Origin: Shewanella schlegeliana
GTDB lineage: Bacteria; Pseudomonadota; Gammaproteobacteria; Enterobacterales; Shewanellaceae
Assembly (NCBI RefSeq): GCF_016765635.1
Contig: NZ_JAESVD010000003.1
Span: forward strand, 372,001-436,000
Reading direction: 5' to 3'
Length of the DNA stretch: 64,000 nt
A program made the translations under genes and the position numbers. Positions 26,039-35,249 of this stretch are shown here, piece by piece (the stretch's first letter is position 1; every line of letters begins with the position of its first letter). The notes beneath the pieces were generated by a model. That model had not been told where the DNA came from, did no database searches, and saw only the letters and a list, made by a program, of their open reading frames with translations.

Positions 26039-26073
26039 GTCATAATCTAGTCCAATAAAGCATCATCTCGAGC

Positions 26074-26106
26074 AATGCCGGTCTCTCCCACAGACCGGCA
26101 TTTTTT
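26074..26106 (+). terminator. Rho-independent terminator of nrfA
   Basis: Hairpin ATGCCGGTCT-CTCCCAC-AGACCGGCAT followed by TTTTTT. Confidence 0.93.
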
Positions 26107-26159
26107 CATCTCTGCTAACCATCGCAATCAATATCGGCACCGCAGAATCCTCGTCCTAC

Positions 26160-27143
26160 TTATTGGCTTATCTCACAGTTGTGAAACTGACTGCCGATAC
26201 AGCGCTGACTCATCGCTTGTGCTTGAGCTAGTTGCTGCTCACTTAGCTTAGCGGTTATCAGCTTTAGTCGCTGTTTAGCGATTTCATTGCCCTGAGAACT
26301 CGCCGCCGCTAACCAAACATAAATTTTGATAAAATCAGGCTCGCCATTGAATCCGTTATATTCCAGTGTCGCAATATCGACTTGCGCCTCGGCTAAGCCA
26401 AGTTCTGCCGCTTGCCTCAGCCACAACTTACCTTTGCTTACGTTCACGTCACCAAATGCCCCCTCAATATATCCCATACCGAGTTGGTGCATCGCCGGAG
26501 CAAAGCCCCGCTCAGCACTGAGCAGATACCAATTAAGTGCTTGCTGAGGCTGGTTATATTCATCTAAATAGAAGTTACCCAACACATAGGGCGCTTCGCT
26601 ATGACCATTGCCACTACTTAACTTTAGCCATTTCATGGCTTGGGTAAAGTTACGTTCACCACCATTGCCCTCCATATCCATTAGGCCAAGCATAAACTGC
26701 GCTTCAGCTTGGTAACGAAGCGGCTGTGGCTGTGACGGTTGCAAAGAATGGCTTTGATTGGCCAGTTTCTCGTACCAGTAGCGTGCTAATTTAGGCTCAG
26801 GTGTTCCTGCTGCGCCGCCACGGTACATCTCGGCTAACGAATATTGTGCTTCTGGCATGCCTTGCTCAGCCGCAATGCGATAAAAAGTCATCGCACGCTT
26901 TTTATCAAGCTTTACCAAAATACCTTTGGCATACAGATACCCCAGATTGGTGGCTGCATCGACATCCCCCTGTGTCGCATTATCGATACATTGCTCAGAC
27001 ACGTTATCGGCGAGCCCCGCTACCGCATAATCACACCAAGGATCAAAAATAGGCGTCTTAACCGCCACATCAACCTGCTGTTGTTGACTGCTGCAAGCCG
27101 TTAAAACAAGTGTAGTCAGTAGAGGGAGACAAAATATCCGCAT
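26160..27143 (-). CDS. Sel1-repeat (TPR-like) lipoprotein
   Basis: A 327-residue lipoprotein from MRIFCLPLLTTL with lipobox LTACSS. The rest is a chain of Sel1-like repeats of about 36 residues ('AATNLGYLYAKGILVKLDKKRAMTFYRIAAEQG', 'AMKWLKLSSGNGHSEAPYVLGNFYL' and similar), a protein-interaction solenoid. Such proteins often serve envelope assembly or signalling; the partner is unknown. The frame is open 14 codons further upstream, but the internal ATG starts the signal peptide. Confidence 0.88.
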   Translation of the reverse strand: MRIFCLPLLTTLVLTACSSQQQQVDVAVKTPIFDPWCDYAVAGLADNVSEQCIDNATQGDVDAATNLGYLYAKGILVKLDKKRAMTFYRIAAEQGMPEAQYSLAEMYRGGAAGTPEPKLARYWYEKLANQSHSLQPSQPQPLRYQAEAQFMLGLMDMEGNGGERNFTQAMKWLKLSSGNGHSEAPYVLGNFYLDEYNQPQQALNWYLLSAERGFAPAMHQLGMGYIEGAFGDVNVSKGKLWLRQAAELGLAEAQVDIATLEYNGFNGEPDFIKIYVWLAAASSQGNEIAKQRLKLITAKLSEQQLAQAQAMSQRCIGSQFHNCEISQ

Positions 27144-27422
27144 AAACACATCCACAAGCAAAGTACAAAAAGTCTTAAATAACAACTATAAGTAATAGCT
27201 AAACTGCTCACTGCCGTATTCATCGGCGGGCAACATAACCAATTTACTCCTGTGATGATAGCCAGAATCAGCAAATAACCACCATCTTGAGCAAGTCGTT
27301 AAATAAATGGCTAACGGCTCATAAAACCCAGCGTTTGCTATAGGGCTATATTTGAATTTTATATAAACTCAAACGACTAGTAAGCCTCTGACAAATATCA
27401 CTAATTAAATGATGGAGTAACG

Positions 27423-28415
27423 ATGTCGATCCGTGGAATGAATGAGCTAAAGCAATATATAGCAGCTAATGACTTTGAATGGCTGAAAGCCAATGATGCC
27501 GCAAGTAAGTTCGACAGTATCTATGAGGATGAACAAGGCATCGCCATAATCGATAAGCTCAGAGCCGCTGGCGTGTTCAGTGATGAGGATATCTTCCTCC
27601 AGCTATATTGCGACAAAGAACACCATATGCATGACTGGCATCACCAACAATGGCTAGGCAAAACCGCAGCGCTTTTCGACATTCTTGAACGTTACCCACG
27701 AGACGGCAGCCTAACCATTGCAGATGCCCCTGTAGGCCCTTACTATGAGCTGGTGTACGAACTTAGCAATGACTTTTTCCTGCCCATGATAAAGCGCTTG
27801 CGAGAGCTGGGTTTCGAGTTGGATCATAACGCCTTTCTTGAGCATGTGTACGATGGCAATGACGATCCTGAGTATGAGCTATATGAGTTTCTAATCGGCC
27901 ACTATCAAACGTTTTCCCGCCAAGCATTAGCCACCACCTGCGCCGCAATACTAAGCCATGAGCCCGATGAAACGGAACTTGAAGATAAAAATCAGCAGAT
28001 TATCAACACCCTGCTGGCTAAGGGCGCCGATTTAGATGCTCGCGTTAACGATAACAGTTGCGCGGCCGACTATGGTTCGCTATTTATCGCCTTTTTCGCC
28101 CTTGCGCCAGAGTTACTCAAATCTCACCCATTAATTGCCAAAAACTACTTACCGAGCGAACAAGCCGTAGAAGAGATTAATTGGGAATATGTGGTATTGG
28201 AAAACGATTTTGGCCCAACACACCTAGCTGTACTGACTAACTTAGTCGCCAAAGGTGCCGAGTTACCATTAGATGAGATTGCCGAAAGCTTAGAGGAGAT
28301 TTGGCATTACTTAACAGAGAAGGTCGTCGAGCACGATTCACCTAGCGCTGCAGAGCACCTCAGAAAATTTGACCTAATGGCTTACGCTAGAGACGTCAGA
28401 GCGATGACAGCTTAA
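27423..28415 (+). CDS. Hypothetical acidic cytoplasmic protein
   Basis: A 330-residue, acidic, mainly helical protein with no signal peptide and no motif I can name. Short segments such as 'TLLAKGADLDARVNDNSCAADYGSLFIAF' and 'LTNLVAKGAELPLDEI' look like ankyrin-type helices, so a degenerate ankyrin-like repeat protein is possible. A GGAG ribosome site precedes the ATG. Single gene, flanked by divergent and convergent neighbours. Confidence 0.8.
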   Translation: MSIRGMNELKQYIAANDFEWLKANDAASKFDSIYEDEQGIAIIDKLRAAGVFSDEDIFLQLYCDKEHHMHDWHHQQWLGKTAALFDILERYPRDGSLTIADAPVGPYYELVYELSNDFFLPMIKRLRELGFELDHNAFLEHVYDGNDDPEYELYEFLIGHYQTFSRQALATTCAAILSHEPDETELEDKNQQIINTLLAKGADLDARVNDNSCAADYGSLFIAFFALAPELLKSHPLIAKNYLPSEQAVEEINWEYVVLENDFGPTHLAVLTNLVAKGAELPLDEIAESLEEIWHYLTEKVVEHDSPSAAEHLRKFDLMAYARDVRAMTA

Positions 28416-28502
28416 CCTCGTAGATAAATCTAGATAGCCAAGCCGAGCTCTGTATACCGCTCGGCAAGCCCTTATCCTGTCGAGCCACACAAACTGAAAC
28501 TG

Positions 28503-29159
28503 TTAGTCAGCTCCAACAATGACCCCAAGAGGCGCTAATAGCTGCTCCTGCTGCCACATGCATATTTTGACATTACTGAGATCGACCTTTCTTGGATCTA
28601 ACCCTGATAGCTCAGCATAAGAAAGATCGCAGCCTCGCACATTAAACTGTCCCCAAGCATCACTGGAGAAATCGCCCCGACTCAAATCAGAGCCCTTAAA
28701 CGATGCCCCATATAAATTCGCGCCAGTCCATTTATTTTCAAATAGATCGCATTTCTCGATACATTGACGCTCAAAATTAGCGTAAGACAAGTTACAGCCA
28801 GTAATATACACAGAACAGAAATAGACTTGTCGACTGATCTGATTGGCAAAACTCGCCTTAAAAAAGTTAGCGCCCTTCAAGTCGCAGTTTCTAAACTCCG
28901 CACCGAAGCAATTGGTTCCAGTAAAATTCACCATAGATAACTGGCAACCTTTGAAGCTCGAATCTTGCAAGTTAGCATAGTCAAAATTACAACCACTCAA
29001 TGAACCCGACTCGATAAATGAGCAGTCGACAAAACGGCTGTCTCTGAGATCGGTATGATTGAAATGACAGTTATAAAACTTACACCGCTCAAAATGTGAA
29101 TCACTCAAGTCTTGATGACTAAAATCATGCCCTTCGAATTGCTCATCTATTCTATTCAT
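28503..29159 (-). CDS. Qnr pentapeptide-repeat protein, copy 1 (QnrA-like)
   Basis: A 218-residue right-handed quadrilateral beta-helix protein made of A(D/N)LXX-type repeats ('FERCKFYNCHFNHTDLRDSRF', 'NCDLKGANFFKASF'). Length, the central break, the 'CSVYITGCNLSYANF' segment and the end 'WQQEQLLAPLGVIV' follow QnrA closely. Qnr proteins bind DNA gyrase and topoisomerase IV and protect them from quinolones. Starting at Met7 of the open frame (29159) gives the standard Qnr length and has an AGAGG ribosome site. I saw no LexA box (CTGT-N8-ACAG) upstream. Confidence 0.93.
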   Translation of the reverse strand: MNRIDEQFEGHDFSHQDLSDSHFERCKFYNCHFNHTDLRDSRFVDCSFIESGSLSGCNFDYANLQDSSFKGCQLSMVNFTGTNCFGAEFRNCDLKGANFFKASFANQISRQVYFCSVYITGCNLSYANFERQCIEKCDLFENKWTGANLYGASFKGSDLSRGDFSSDAWGQFNVRGCDLSYAELSGLDPRKVDLSNVKICMWQQEQLLAPLGVIVGAD

Positions 29160-29739
29160 TATCGCCTCTTGCAACATAAAACCAAATCTGGAAATCGGAG
29201 ACTAACATTCAAAACCTGAGAAACCAACAAAAACAAAACCTTAAATATCAACAGCTTAACCTGAGCGCTATAAGCGATTTTAAGGCGCCAAAATGGCTCT
29301 TAGACCTTGGTGAAATTTTTAATGAAGACGCGAAGGGCAAGAAAAAACTTTAACTAAACCTAGGCGCTTACAGAAGGCCAAGCAGATAGATTTGAGCGTT
29401 AGAGACAATGCCGTTTCAGAAACAACATCCCACTGACAGGATTAAATATCCTTAGTTATGGCTAAATATTCGGTTTTATCAAAACGGATAACAAAGGTAT
29501 TTCAAATATGACTCGACCTCATTCACTCATTTCGGCAGCCCTCCCTTCGCAGCAGCCCCACTACATTCGCAAAATTGACAGCACAAGAGGGGCTACTATT
29601 ATTGCCTTTGTGAGTTAATCCTAAATACTCGTCATAACGTACTCGAATTAGGTGCTCATATTAGAGAGTCAGCCTAGCGGTACTGCAAATTTTCTCTGTA
29701 AGAATGCAGACTGCTAACAAATAAATGAGGCAGGATTAG
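29160..29739. other. Gene-free interval between qnr copy 1 and a secreted protein
   Basis: 580 bp with no convincing ORF, RNA gene or repeat. It must hold divergent promoters. No SOS box was found. Confidence 0.5.
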
Positions 29740-30096
29740 ATGAATATATTGAGTAAACTTTTGATAGGTTCAACCATCAGCATCGCAGCAATGAGTAGCG
29801 TAGTACAAGCCGGAGATCTCATATGTAAAGTACAAGGAGGCGATGATGTCATCATGAAAAATATCTTGATCATGCGCTCAAACCAATTTCTAGTGGAGAT
29901 TAACGACAGCTGCAAATCCCCCATATTCGATAATATTTATCGAATAGACGGCGTTAACGGTCAAGATATCAGTGAGACCCCAACCTATATCTCTTATACC
30001 CAATACCCATTAGCTAACCACCAACTGCTTGCCACAGTGCAAGTTGCTGACCAAAAAGCCTTTACAGGTATGTGTACCGTCACGCAAGAGATGTAG
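29740..30096 (+). CDS. Small secreted protein (hypothetical)
   Basis: A 118-residue protein with a clear Sec signal (MNILSKLLIGSTISIAAMSSVVQA) and a mature part with three Cys ('LICKV', 'DSCKS', 'GMCTV'). No family is recognised. Monocistronic, with a GAGGCAGGA ribosome region. Confidence 0.72.
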   Translation: MNILSKLLIGSTISIAAMSSVVQAGDLICKVQGGDDVIMKNILIMRSNQFLVEINDSCKSPIFDNIYRIDGVNGQDISETPTYISYTQYPLANHQLLATVQVADQKAFTGMCTVTQEM

Positions 30097-30257
30097 TCAG
30101 CGTAATTAGTGCAGACCTAGAGTTATCCCTCCTTACGCTCCACCATAAACAGCCCCACTTTCTATCTAAAGCCACGCTAGATGGCTGCTGGTGTCGCCAA
30201 GAAATATCACCTTTTACTAAAAGACTCGCTAACCTGAAAATGCACAACTATCGGCGG

Positions 30258-30292
30258 AAAAAAGCCCCGGTACTGTTCATACCGGGGCTTAA
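30258..30292 (-). terminator. Terminator of the BCCT transporter gene
   Basis: Hairpin AAGCCCCGGTA / TACCGGGGCTT on the minus strand followed by TTTTTT. It also faces the convergent small secreted gene. Confidence 0.88.
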
Positions 30293-30338
30293 AAATTCAA
30301 GCTAACTCACATACGTACCAACTAGCAACAATCCACAC

Positions 30339-31979
30339 TTAGCCAGATGACTTTACTTGTGCAGTCGTTGCTGGTGAATCGCTTAATGATGGCTTACCGA
30401 ATTGCCGCTCCGCCATCGCTTTAGCCATTTTAGGGGCTTGCCACAGTGAAGGTAACAAAATAAAAGATACCGGTACTGCTGTGATCACAATGAAGGATTG
30501 CAGAGCGGAGATCCCGCCCGAGCCCATCGCAATCAATGCGATAGCAACCAGTCCCATCAATACTCCCCAAAACGCGCGCATCGCTCCACTCGGCTCAGTA
30601 GAACCAGTGACAACCACGCTAATGGTATACGTCATCGAATCACCTGTAGTGACGATGAATGTGGTTGTGAGGATCAAAAACAGTATCGCAATCAGCGTTG
30701 GCATTGGCAGCTGTGAGGTGATCGCCAGCAACACGCCAGGCAAATTAAACCCTTCAAATGCCGCCGAGATCACACCGGGCTCCGCCAGCTCGAATGCAAG
30801 CCCTGAACCTCCAACAACACTAAACCAGAAACAGGTGATCAGCGGCGCAATAATCGAAATAGACAGGAGCAATTGACGAATGGTGCGGCCGCGAGAAATT
30901 CGCGCAATGAAGATAGCCATCATAGGGCCATAACCAATAAACCAGCCCCAGAAGAATACCGTCCACCAACTTAGCCAATTGGCATCGCCACGGTAGAGTG
31001 ACATAGGCACGAAATTATTGACCATTCTGGCCACGCCCTGCATATAGCCATCGACGATAAAGCTAGTTGGGCCAAATAACAGAATGAAGATGATCAGTGC
31101 AGCAGAAAGTAGAATGTTGTAACGACTAATGAGCTGAATACCACGGCTAAGGCCACTCAATGCCGACAAGGTATACATGGCGATAGCAAACAACACCACT
31201 AGACTCTGGGTGATTAAGGTGTCTTGCACACCAAATAGTGCATTAAGTGCGTAGCTGATTTGCAGACCAAGGAAGCCAATTGGGCCAATCGTACCGGCGG
31301 CCACAGCAATAATACAGAAGGTATCAGTTAAGGTACCAATCCAGCCTTTAAGCGCCTTGTCGCCAAAAATGGGATACAGCAAGGTGCGTGGCTGTAATGG
31401 CAAACCTTTGTCGTAGTGCAGATGCATTAACACGATCGCGGCTAAGCTGCCGAGGATCGCCCATGCAAGAAAGCCCCAGTGCAGGAAAGATTGTGACAGG
31501 GCATTGATCGCCAAGGTGCGCCCCTGTGCTTCACCATAAAAGGGCGGCGATGAGACAAAGTGAGCAATAGGCTCTGCAGCCGCCCAAAATACGCCACCAC
31601 CGGCTAACAGGGTACACAGAATAATAGCCAACCATTTAAAGGTATCGATTTCAGGAGTCTTGCGATTACCTAGGGTGACATCGCCAGTTCTGGCAAAGGC
31701 TAAGTAGAGACCAATAACAAAGTTAGCCAGCAAAAGAACTTGCCAAAAAGGGCCAAACCATTGGGTTACTTTTGAAAATCCAACTTGAATGACGTTGGAT
31801 AGCGCTGAGGTATCGAAAACAGCAAGCAGTACGAAGAGAACAAGAAAGCCGCCACTTAACCAGAGTACAGGACTAGCAAAGGCGTTAGTGGTTGATGCAT
31901 TACTTTGTTCAGGGGGATGGGCAGCAAGGTAGTTTTCATCCGTTGATTTACGATCAACAGATTGTGTCAAATTCGACAT
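30339..31979 (-). CDS. BCCT-family transporter (betaine/carnitine/choline type)
   Basis: A 546-residue transporter with 12 membrane helices and the LeuT-like BCCT fold. It shows 'GGGVFWAAAEPIAHF', 'WAFLAWAILGSLAA'-like 'HWGFLAWAILGS', 'FFWGWFIGYGPMMAIFIARISRGRT' and 'TTGDSMTYTISVV'. Known substrates are glycine betaine, choline, carnitine and related quaternary amines, usually with Na+ or H+. Substrate is unassigned. A roughly 40-residue hydrophilic N-terminus precedes the first helix. No strong ribosome site lies at the first ATG. Confidence 0.9.
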   Translation of the reverse strand: MSNLTQSVDRKSTDENYLAAHPPEQSNASTTNAFASPVLWLSGGFLVLFVLLAVFDTSALSNVIQVGFSKVTQWFGPFWQVLLLANFVIGLYLAFARTGDVTLGNRKTPEIDTFKWLAIILCTLLAGGGVFWAAAEPIAHFVSSPPFYGEAQGRTLAINALSQSFLHWGFLAWAILGSLAAIVLMHLHYDKGLPLQPRTLLYPIFGDKALKGWIGTLTDTFCIIAVAAGTIGPIGFLGLQISYALNALFGVQDTLITQSLVVLFAIAMYTLSALSGLSRGIQLISRYNILLSAALIIFILLFGPTSFIVDGYMQGVARMVNNFVPMSLYRGDANWLSWWTVFFWGWFIGYGPMMAIFIARISRGRTIRQLLLSISIIAPLITCFWFSVVGGSGLAFELAEPGVISAAFEGFNLPGVLLAITSQLPMPTLIAILFLILTTTFIVTTGDSMTYTISVVVTGSTEPSGAMRAFWGVLMGLVAIALIAMGSGGISALQSFIVITAVPVSFILLPSLWQAPKMAKAMAERQFGKPSLSDSPATTAQVKSSG

Positions 31980-32440
31980 TGAGTATTCGCTTTTGTCATC
32001 GTCAGCAGTTAAATATAAGCCTGTTTTTCAAGACATATTTTGCGCTGAGTCGGTGAATTTTCCTCGGCTATTGCAAAGACATTTTGCGACTTTGTAAAGG
32101 TTGAGGCTGTAAAAGGGGCGATATTTTAACACATTCGAAAGTAGGAATAAAATCGAGCTAAGTAACAGGAAAGTCGCAGCCAATATTAGAGAGTAGTGAA
32201 TTATTTCACTTTCAACATCATATCAAGCATTTAATCTGTCACCATACTGGTCGCACTAATGGCAAATTAGATGGCAAATTAGAGCTTCGTGGGAAAGTGT
32301 ATAAATGACTTCAACCGTAGCCAGTACGGCTATGGCTTGCTAAAGATATGCAGACTAAGAATATGGTTACTAAATATAAGCTATCTCAGAGCTGCGCATT
32401 CATAGACTTGAATGCACAAACTCTAGAATAGAGAAGCCAG
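31980..32440. other. Interval upstream of the BCCT gene
   Basis: 461 bp. Two direct copies of AAGACAT(A)TTTTGCG lie at 32030-32044 and 32076-32088, 46 bp apart, about 50-110 bp upstream of the BCCT start. A short duplication of ATGGCAAATTAGA occurs near 32260-32283. No gene is seen. Confidence 0.45.
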
Positions 32441-32944
32441 TTAGATCTGACTCACTCTCACATCACTACCTAAACCTTCAAGTGACTCGATCACTTTCTC
32501 ACAGGTGATAGATTCAGGAATGGCAAGCTTTAAAGTTGAAGAAAAAACTGCTGTACCTAACCCTATAACGGCTAAACGGTGACTCTCCAACGATTCCAGT
32601 TCAACCTCAAGATCGGCCAAAGTATTATCTATATCTCGTGTTAGACCGGGACGGTCATTACAGTCAAATAGCAATTTGACGCTTTGGTATGTGCTAGAAG
32701 CTCGCTCAGGGGCTGGGGCGTAGGAGAAATACAGTGTAGGAAAGTGGGTCTCAAAGTCCGACTCAAGTTGAGACAGAGACTCAACCTCGATAGCCATCTC
32801 AAACAGAGCGGTAAACTGACCGCCAAGTTTAATGACCTTACTCATTTGCCATTCACCACCATGTTTACGGGTGATCTCAGCCAATGATTTGATGATGCCA
32901 GCTTCAGTCACACCGCTGACAGTGGTAACAAAAGTCTTCTTCAT
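32441..32944 (-). CDS. GcvR-like ACT-domain protein
   Basis: A 167-residue cytoplasmic protein made of two ACT domains (about 4-75 and 88-160; 'LLFDCNDRPGLTRDIDNTLADLEVELESL' is typical). It resembles GcvR, the glycine-cleavage repressor accessory protein, and related amino-acid-sensing regulators. No DNA-binding domain is present, so any regulation is through partner proteins. A GGGAG ribosome site precedes the ATG. The exact ligand is unknown. Confidence 0.8.
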   Translation of the reverse strand: MKKTFVTTVSGVTEAGIIKSLAEITRKHGGEWQMSKVIKLGGQFTALFEMAIEVESLSQLESDFETHFPTLYFSYAPAPERASSTYQSVKLLFDCNDRPGLTRDIDNTLADLEVELESLESHRLAVIGLGTAVFSSTLKLAIPESITCEKVIESLEGLGSDVRVSQI

Positions 32945-33109
32945 ATGAAATCTCCCTCAATACAAAAGAACATACAGTGAAAACGAATCACTCGACATAC
33001 AAGCTTATCGATAGAACCAATCTAGCACAGCCACAGTGCTATACCAATCTCATTAACTGAACTTAACCTTTTTTTTGGTGTGATTATCCAACCCACAACA
33101 CTTTATCAG

Positions 33110-33136
33110 GCTATACCGCCAAGATGACGGTATAGC
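33110..33136. repeat. Perfect palindromic hairpin
   Basis: GCTATACCG and CGGTATAGC separated by 9 nt, located downstream of the transglutaminase-like gene with no T run. It may be a REP-like unit or a weak terminator. Nearby, 33042-33050 resembles the MITE end ATACCAATC. Confidence 0.5.
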
Positions 33137-33209
33137 GCAGTGTTCTTGTAGTTGAATATGGCAACAGAAATGCTAAGCCACTCACCGTGAATCACTGTAG
33201 ATTTGATTG

Positions 33210-34388
33210 CTATTGATAATTAACCTCAACGAAAGTTATAGGGCCTAAAACGCCCTCTTTGGAGATACTTCTAACCTCAAAACGGTTCACGCCTCGTTGT
33301 AATTCCCAAGTGAATTCTTCAGATTGATGATCTAACCAAGCGCTATGATTAGTTTTGATTTCATAATGAGAAAACTGCTGCATATTATTATAAAAAAACA
33401 TGGCGACTTTACCCTGCGCTGCAAAGCGCCACATGTTCTCAAGATACTGCTCTTCAGTTTCTATCTTATTTTTTTGAATAACGGACTGAAAACTGGCACT
33501 TTCATTTGGTAGTGCTGACATAGAGAAAAGTGTTTGATTCATTTTCGGGTAGGCTATTTCAACGGCTTTAGTAAACAATTTAGTATTGTTAGATCCCATC
33601 CCCTGAAAAGTTAGAAAGGGCTCTTTTGCCTCCATCATCAACACAGTGCTCTGCTTCTTATCAGAAATCTGCTGCGAAGCGATATGATACCCAAAGTAGT
33701 TGCTTAGAAAATTACTATAGCCCGCTTGATTCTCTTGCTGCTTGATATCATTCAATTTGGCAAAACTGCTGGTGACAATAAATGATATCTGTTCATATTT
33801 ACCCTGCTGCTTTAAAAGAAACATGTCATAAATATTGAGGTATTGCCCCTCATATTGAGCATAGGTACTAAACTGTGGGTCGAAGAATATCCATTTATTT
33901 AAGTCATTAGACCAAACCTCTGTCGCAACATGGCCTTTGCCCCAACCACCATAAGCGACATCGCTTGACTGCAAACCAATCTGCCTTGAATGATGCCCCA
34001 TCGCAGACAAGATATCGGCCATCACTTTGCCGTACTCAACACAGCGATACCTTGTACCTTGTTGATGCACAGACTTTAGAATGTCTAACGAACTCATCCC
34101 ACTCGGTGCTTCATTAAAGCCATCGTGTTGCCATTGGCTTGCAACCCAATCCATAACCTCAATAAACAGTTGTGGCTCTTGATAGTGCTTAAATTTGCCC
34201 CTTTCAAACACATAAGAAATAAGCTCAGGATCTTGCTTAAAGCTCACCTCTTTCGGCACCGCGACCACCTTGGTTTGATAATTATTGCTTGCCGTCACTT
34301 CCACTTTTACCAGCTCATTAGCCAACAATGCGCAGGGGAACAGAGCCGCAATACATAACACTTTCAACTTAAATAATGAGCACAACAA
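33210..34388 (-). CDS. Transglutaminase-like (papain-fold) exported protein
   Basis: A 392-residue protein with a signal peptide (ending CALLA) and a transglutaminase-core fold. The triad is visible as Cys in 'TRYRCVEYGKVMADIL', His in 'GKGHVATEVW' and Asp in 'IFFDPQF'. In bacteria such proteins usually act as cysteine proteases or amidases in the periplasm, not as cross-linkers. A C-terminal beta domain follows. There is no in-frame ATG at the N-terminus; a TTG at 34386-34388, about 9 nt after AAGGA, is the likely start. It stands alone between terminator-like elements. Confidence 0.82.
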   Translation of the reverse strand: MLCSLFKLKVLCIAALFPCALLANELVKVEVTASNNYQTKVVAVPKEVSFKQDPELISYVFERGKFKHYQEPQLFIEVMDWVASQWQHDGFNEAPSGMSSLDILKSVHQQGTRYRCVEYGKVMADILSAMGHHSRQIGLQSSDVAYGGWGKGHVATEVWSNDLNKWIFFDPQFSTYAQYEGQYLNIYDMFLLKQQGKYEQISFIVTSSFAKLNDIKQQENQAGYSNFLSNYFGYHIASQQISDKKQSTVLMMEAKEPFLTFQGMGSNNTKLFTKAVEIAYPKMNQTLFSMSALPNESASFQSVIQKNKIETEEQYLENMWRFAAQGKVAMFFYNNMQQFSHYEIKTNHSAWLDHQSEEFTWELQRGVNRFEVRSISKEGVLGPITFVEVNYQ

Positions 34389-34682
34389 AATTCAATTCCT
34401 TGTAAATGATGGATTGGCACCTACTGCGGTAATCCACTTACCTATAAGCACTTAGTCTTTATTTAAAATCAATAACATACTATCAAGCCTGAGGTTTAGC
34501 AATAGCCTAAAAACTGCCAGCATTTATCATATTAATGAGCAGTTCATATTAATTTCCTCACTTAATTTCACTTAAAAATGAATTAATAAATTTGTTCATC
34601 ATTAAAGGCAGACAAGCTCATTCTCAGATAGTATCTTGGTAAGCAAGCTAACTTGATGTAAACAAAAAGGAAGTCACACGCA

Positions 34683-35249
34683 ATGCTCATGGAAAGAGGC
34701 ACCCTCGTTCGCTGGAACGAGGAAAAGGGTTTTGGCTTTATTAAACCCGAAACCGCGAATACCAAAGATGTGTTTATTCATATATCGGTATTAAAGCAGA
34801 TGGCGCGAAAACCCGTGGTAGGCGACCAAATCCTGTTTCATAGCGAGCGTCAGCCTGATGGCAAACTCAAGGCCAGCAAAGCCAGTATTGAAGGCGTAGC
34901 CATTGTTGCTAGTAGAGCTGATAACAAGCATCTCCGCAGGCGCCAACAGCAAGCTAAATCTTCCTCTTTCGGCAGTGTACTTATCTCACTTGTAATCCTA
35001 TTAGGGCTAGGTACGCTTGGTTTCAAAAAGTATGAAGAGATGACAGCAACGCCAATACTGACCAATAAAGATGTTGAGCAAATGAAGTTTAATCCGGTAC
35101 ACAACTTTCGTTGTGAGGCAGGCAAAACCCATTGCAGTCATATGAGTTCCTGCGAAGAGGCCAAGTTTTATATTAAATACTGCCCCGACACTAGAATGGA
35201 TGGCGATGATGATGGAGTCCCTTGCGAGCGTCAGCTTTGCAGCTGGTGA
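34683..35249 (+). CDS. Cold-shock domain / membrane helix / Excalibur-domain fusion protein
   Basis: A 188-residue three-part protein. Residues about 3-70 form a cold-shock domain with RNP motifs 'GFGFIKPE' and 'DVFIHIS'. A basic linker (RRRQQQ) leads to one membrane helix (about 98-112). The C-terminus is an Excalibur calcium-binding motif (DGDDDGVPCERQLC) with six Cys in the last 50 residues. The nucleic-acid-binding end would be cytoplasmic and the Excalibur end periplasmic. Function is unknown; related CSD fusions occur in Shewanella and Vibrio. An AGGAAG ribosome site precedes the ATG. Confidence 0.88.
   Translation: MLMERGTLVRWNEEKGFGFIKPETANTKDVFIHISVLKQMARKPVVGDQILFHSERQPDGKLKASKASIEGVAIVASRADNKHLRRRQQQAKSSSFGSVLISLVILLGLGTLGFKKYEEMTATPILTNKDVEQMKFNPVHNFRCEAGKTHCSHMSSCEEAKFYIKYCPDTRMDGDDDGVPCERQLCSW

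Noticed and set aside
29160..29739. LexA box for qnr
   Set aside because: No CTGT-N8-ACAG match was found; the closest was CTGT-N8-AGAC near 29695.
31980..32110. Glycine-riboswitch-like motif (GCCGAGG ... CTCAG-GCAAAA) on the minus strand before the BCCT gene
   Set aside because: Only fragments of the consensus occur; the closing helix and the AGG-CAAAAGGAC block are missing.
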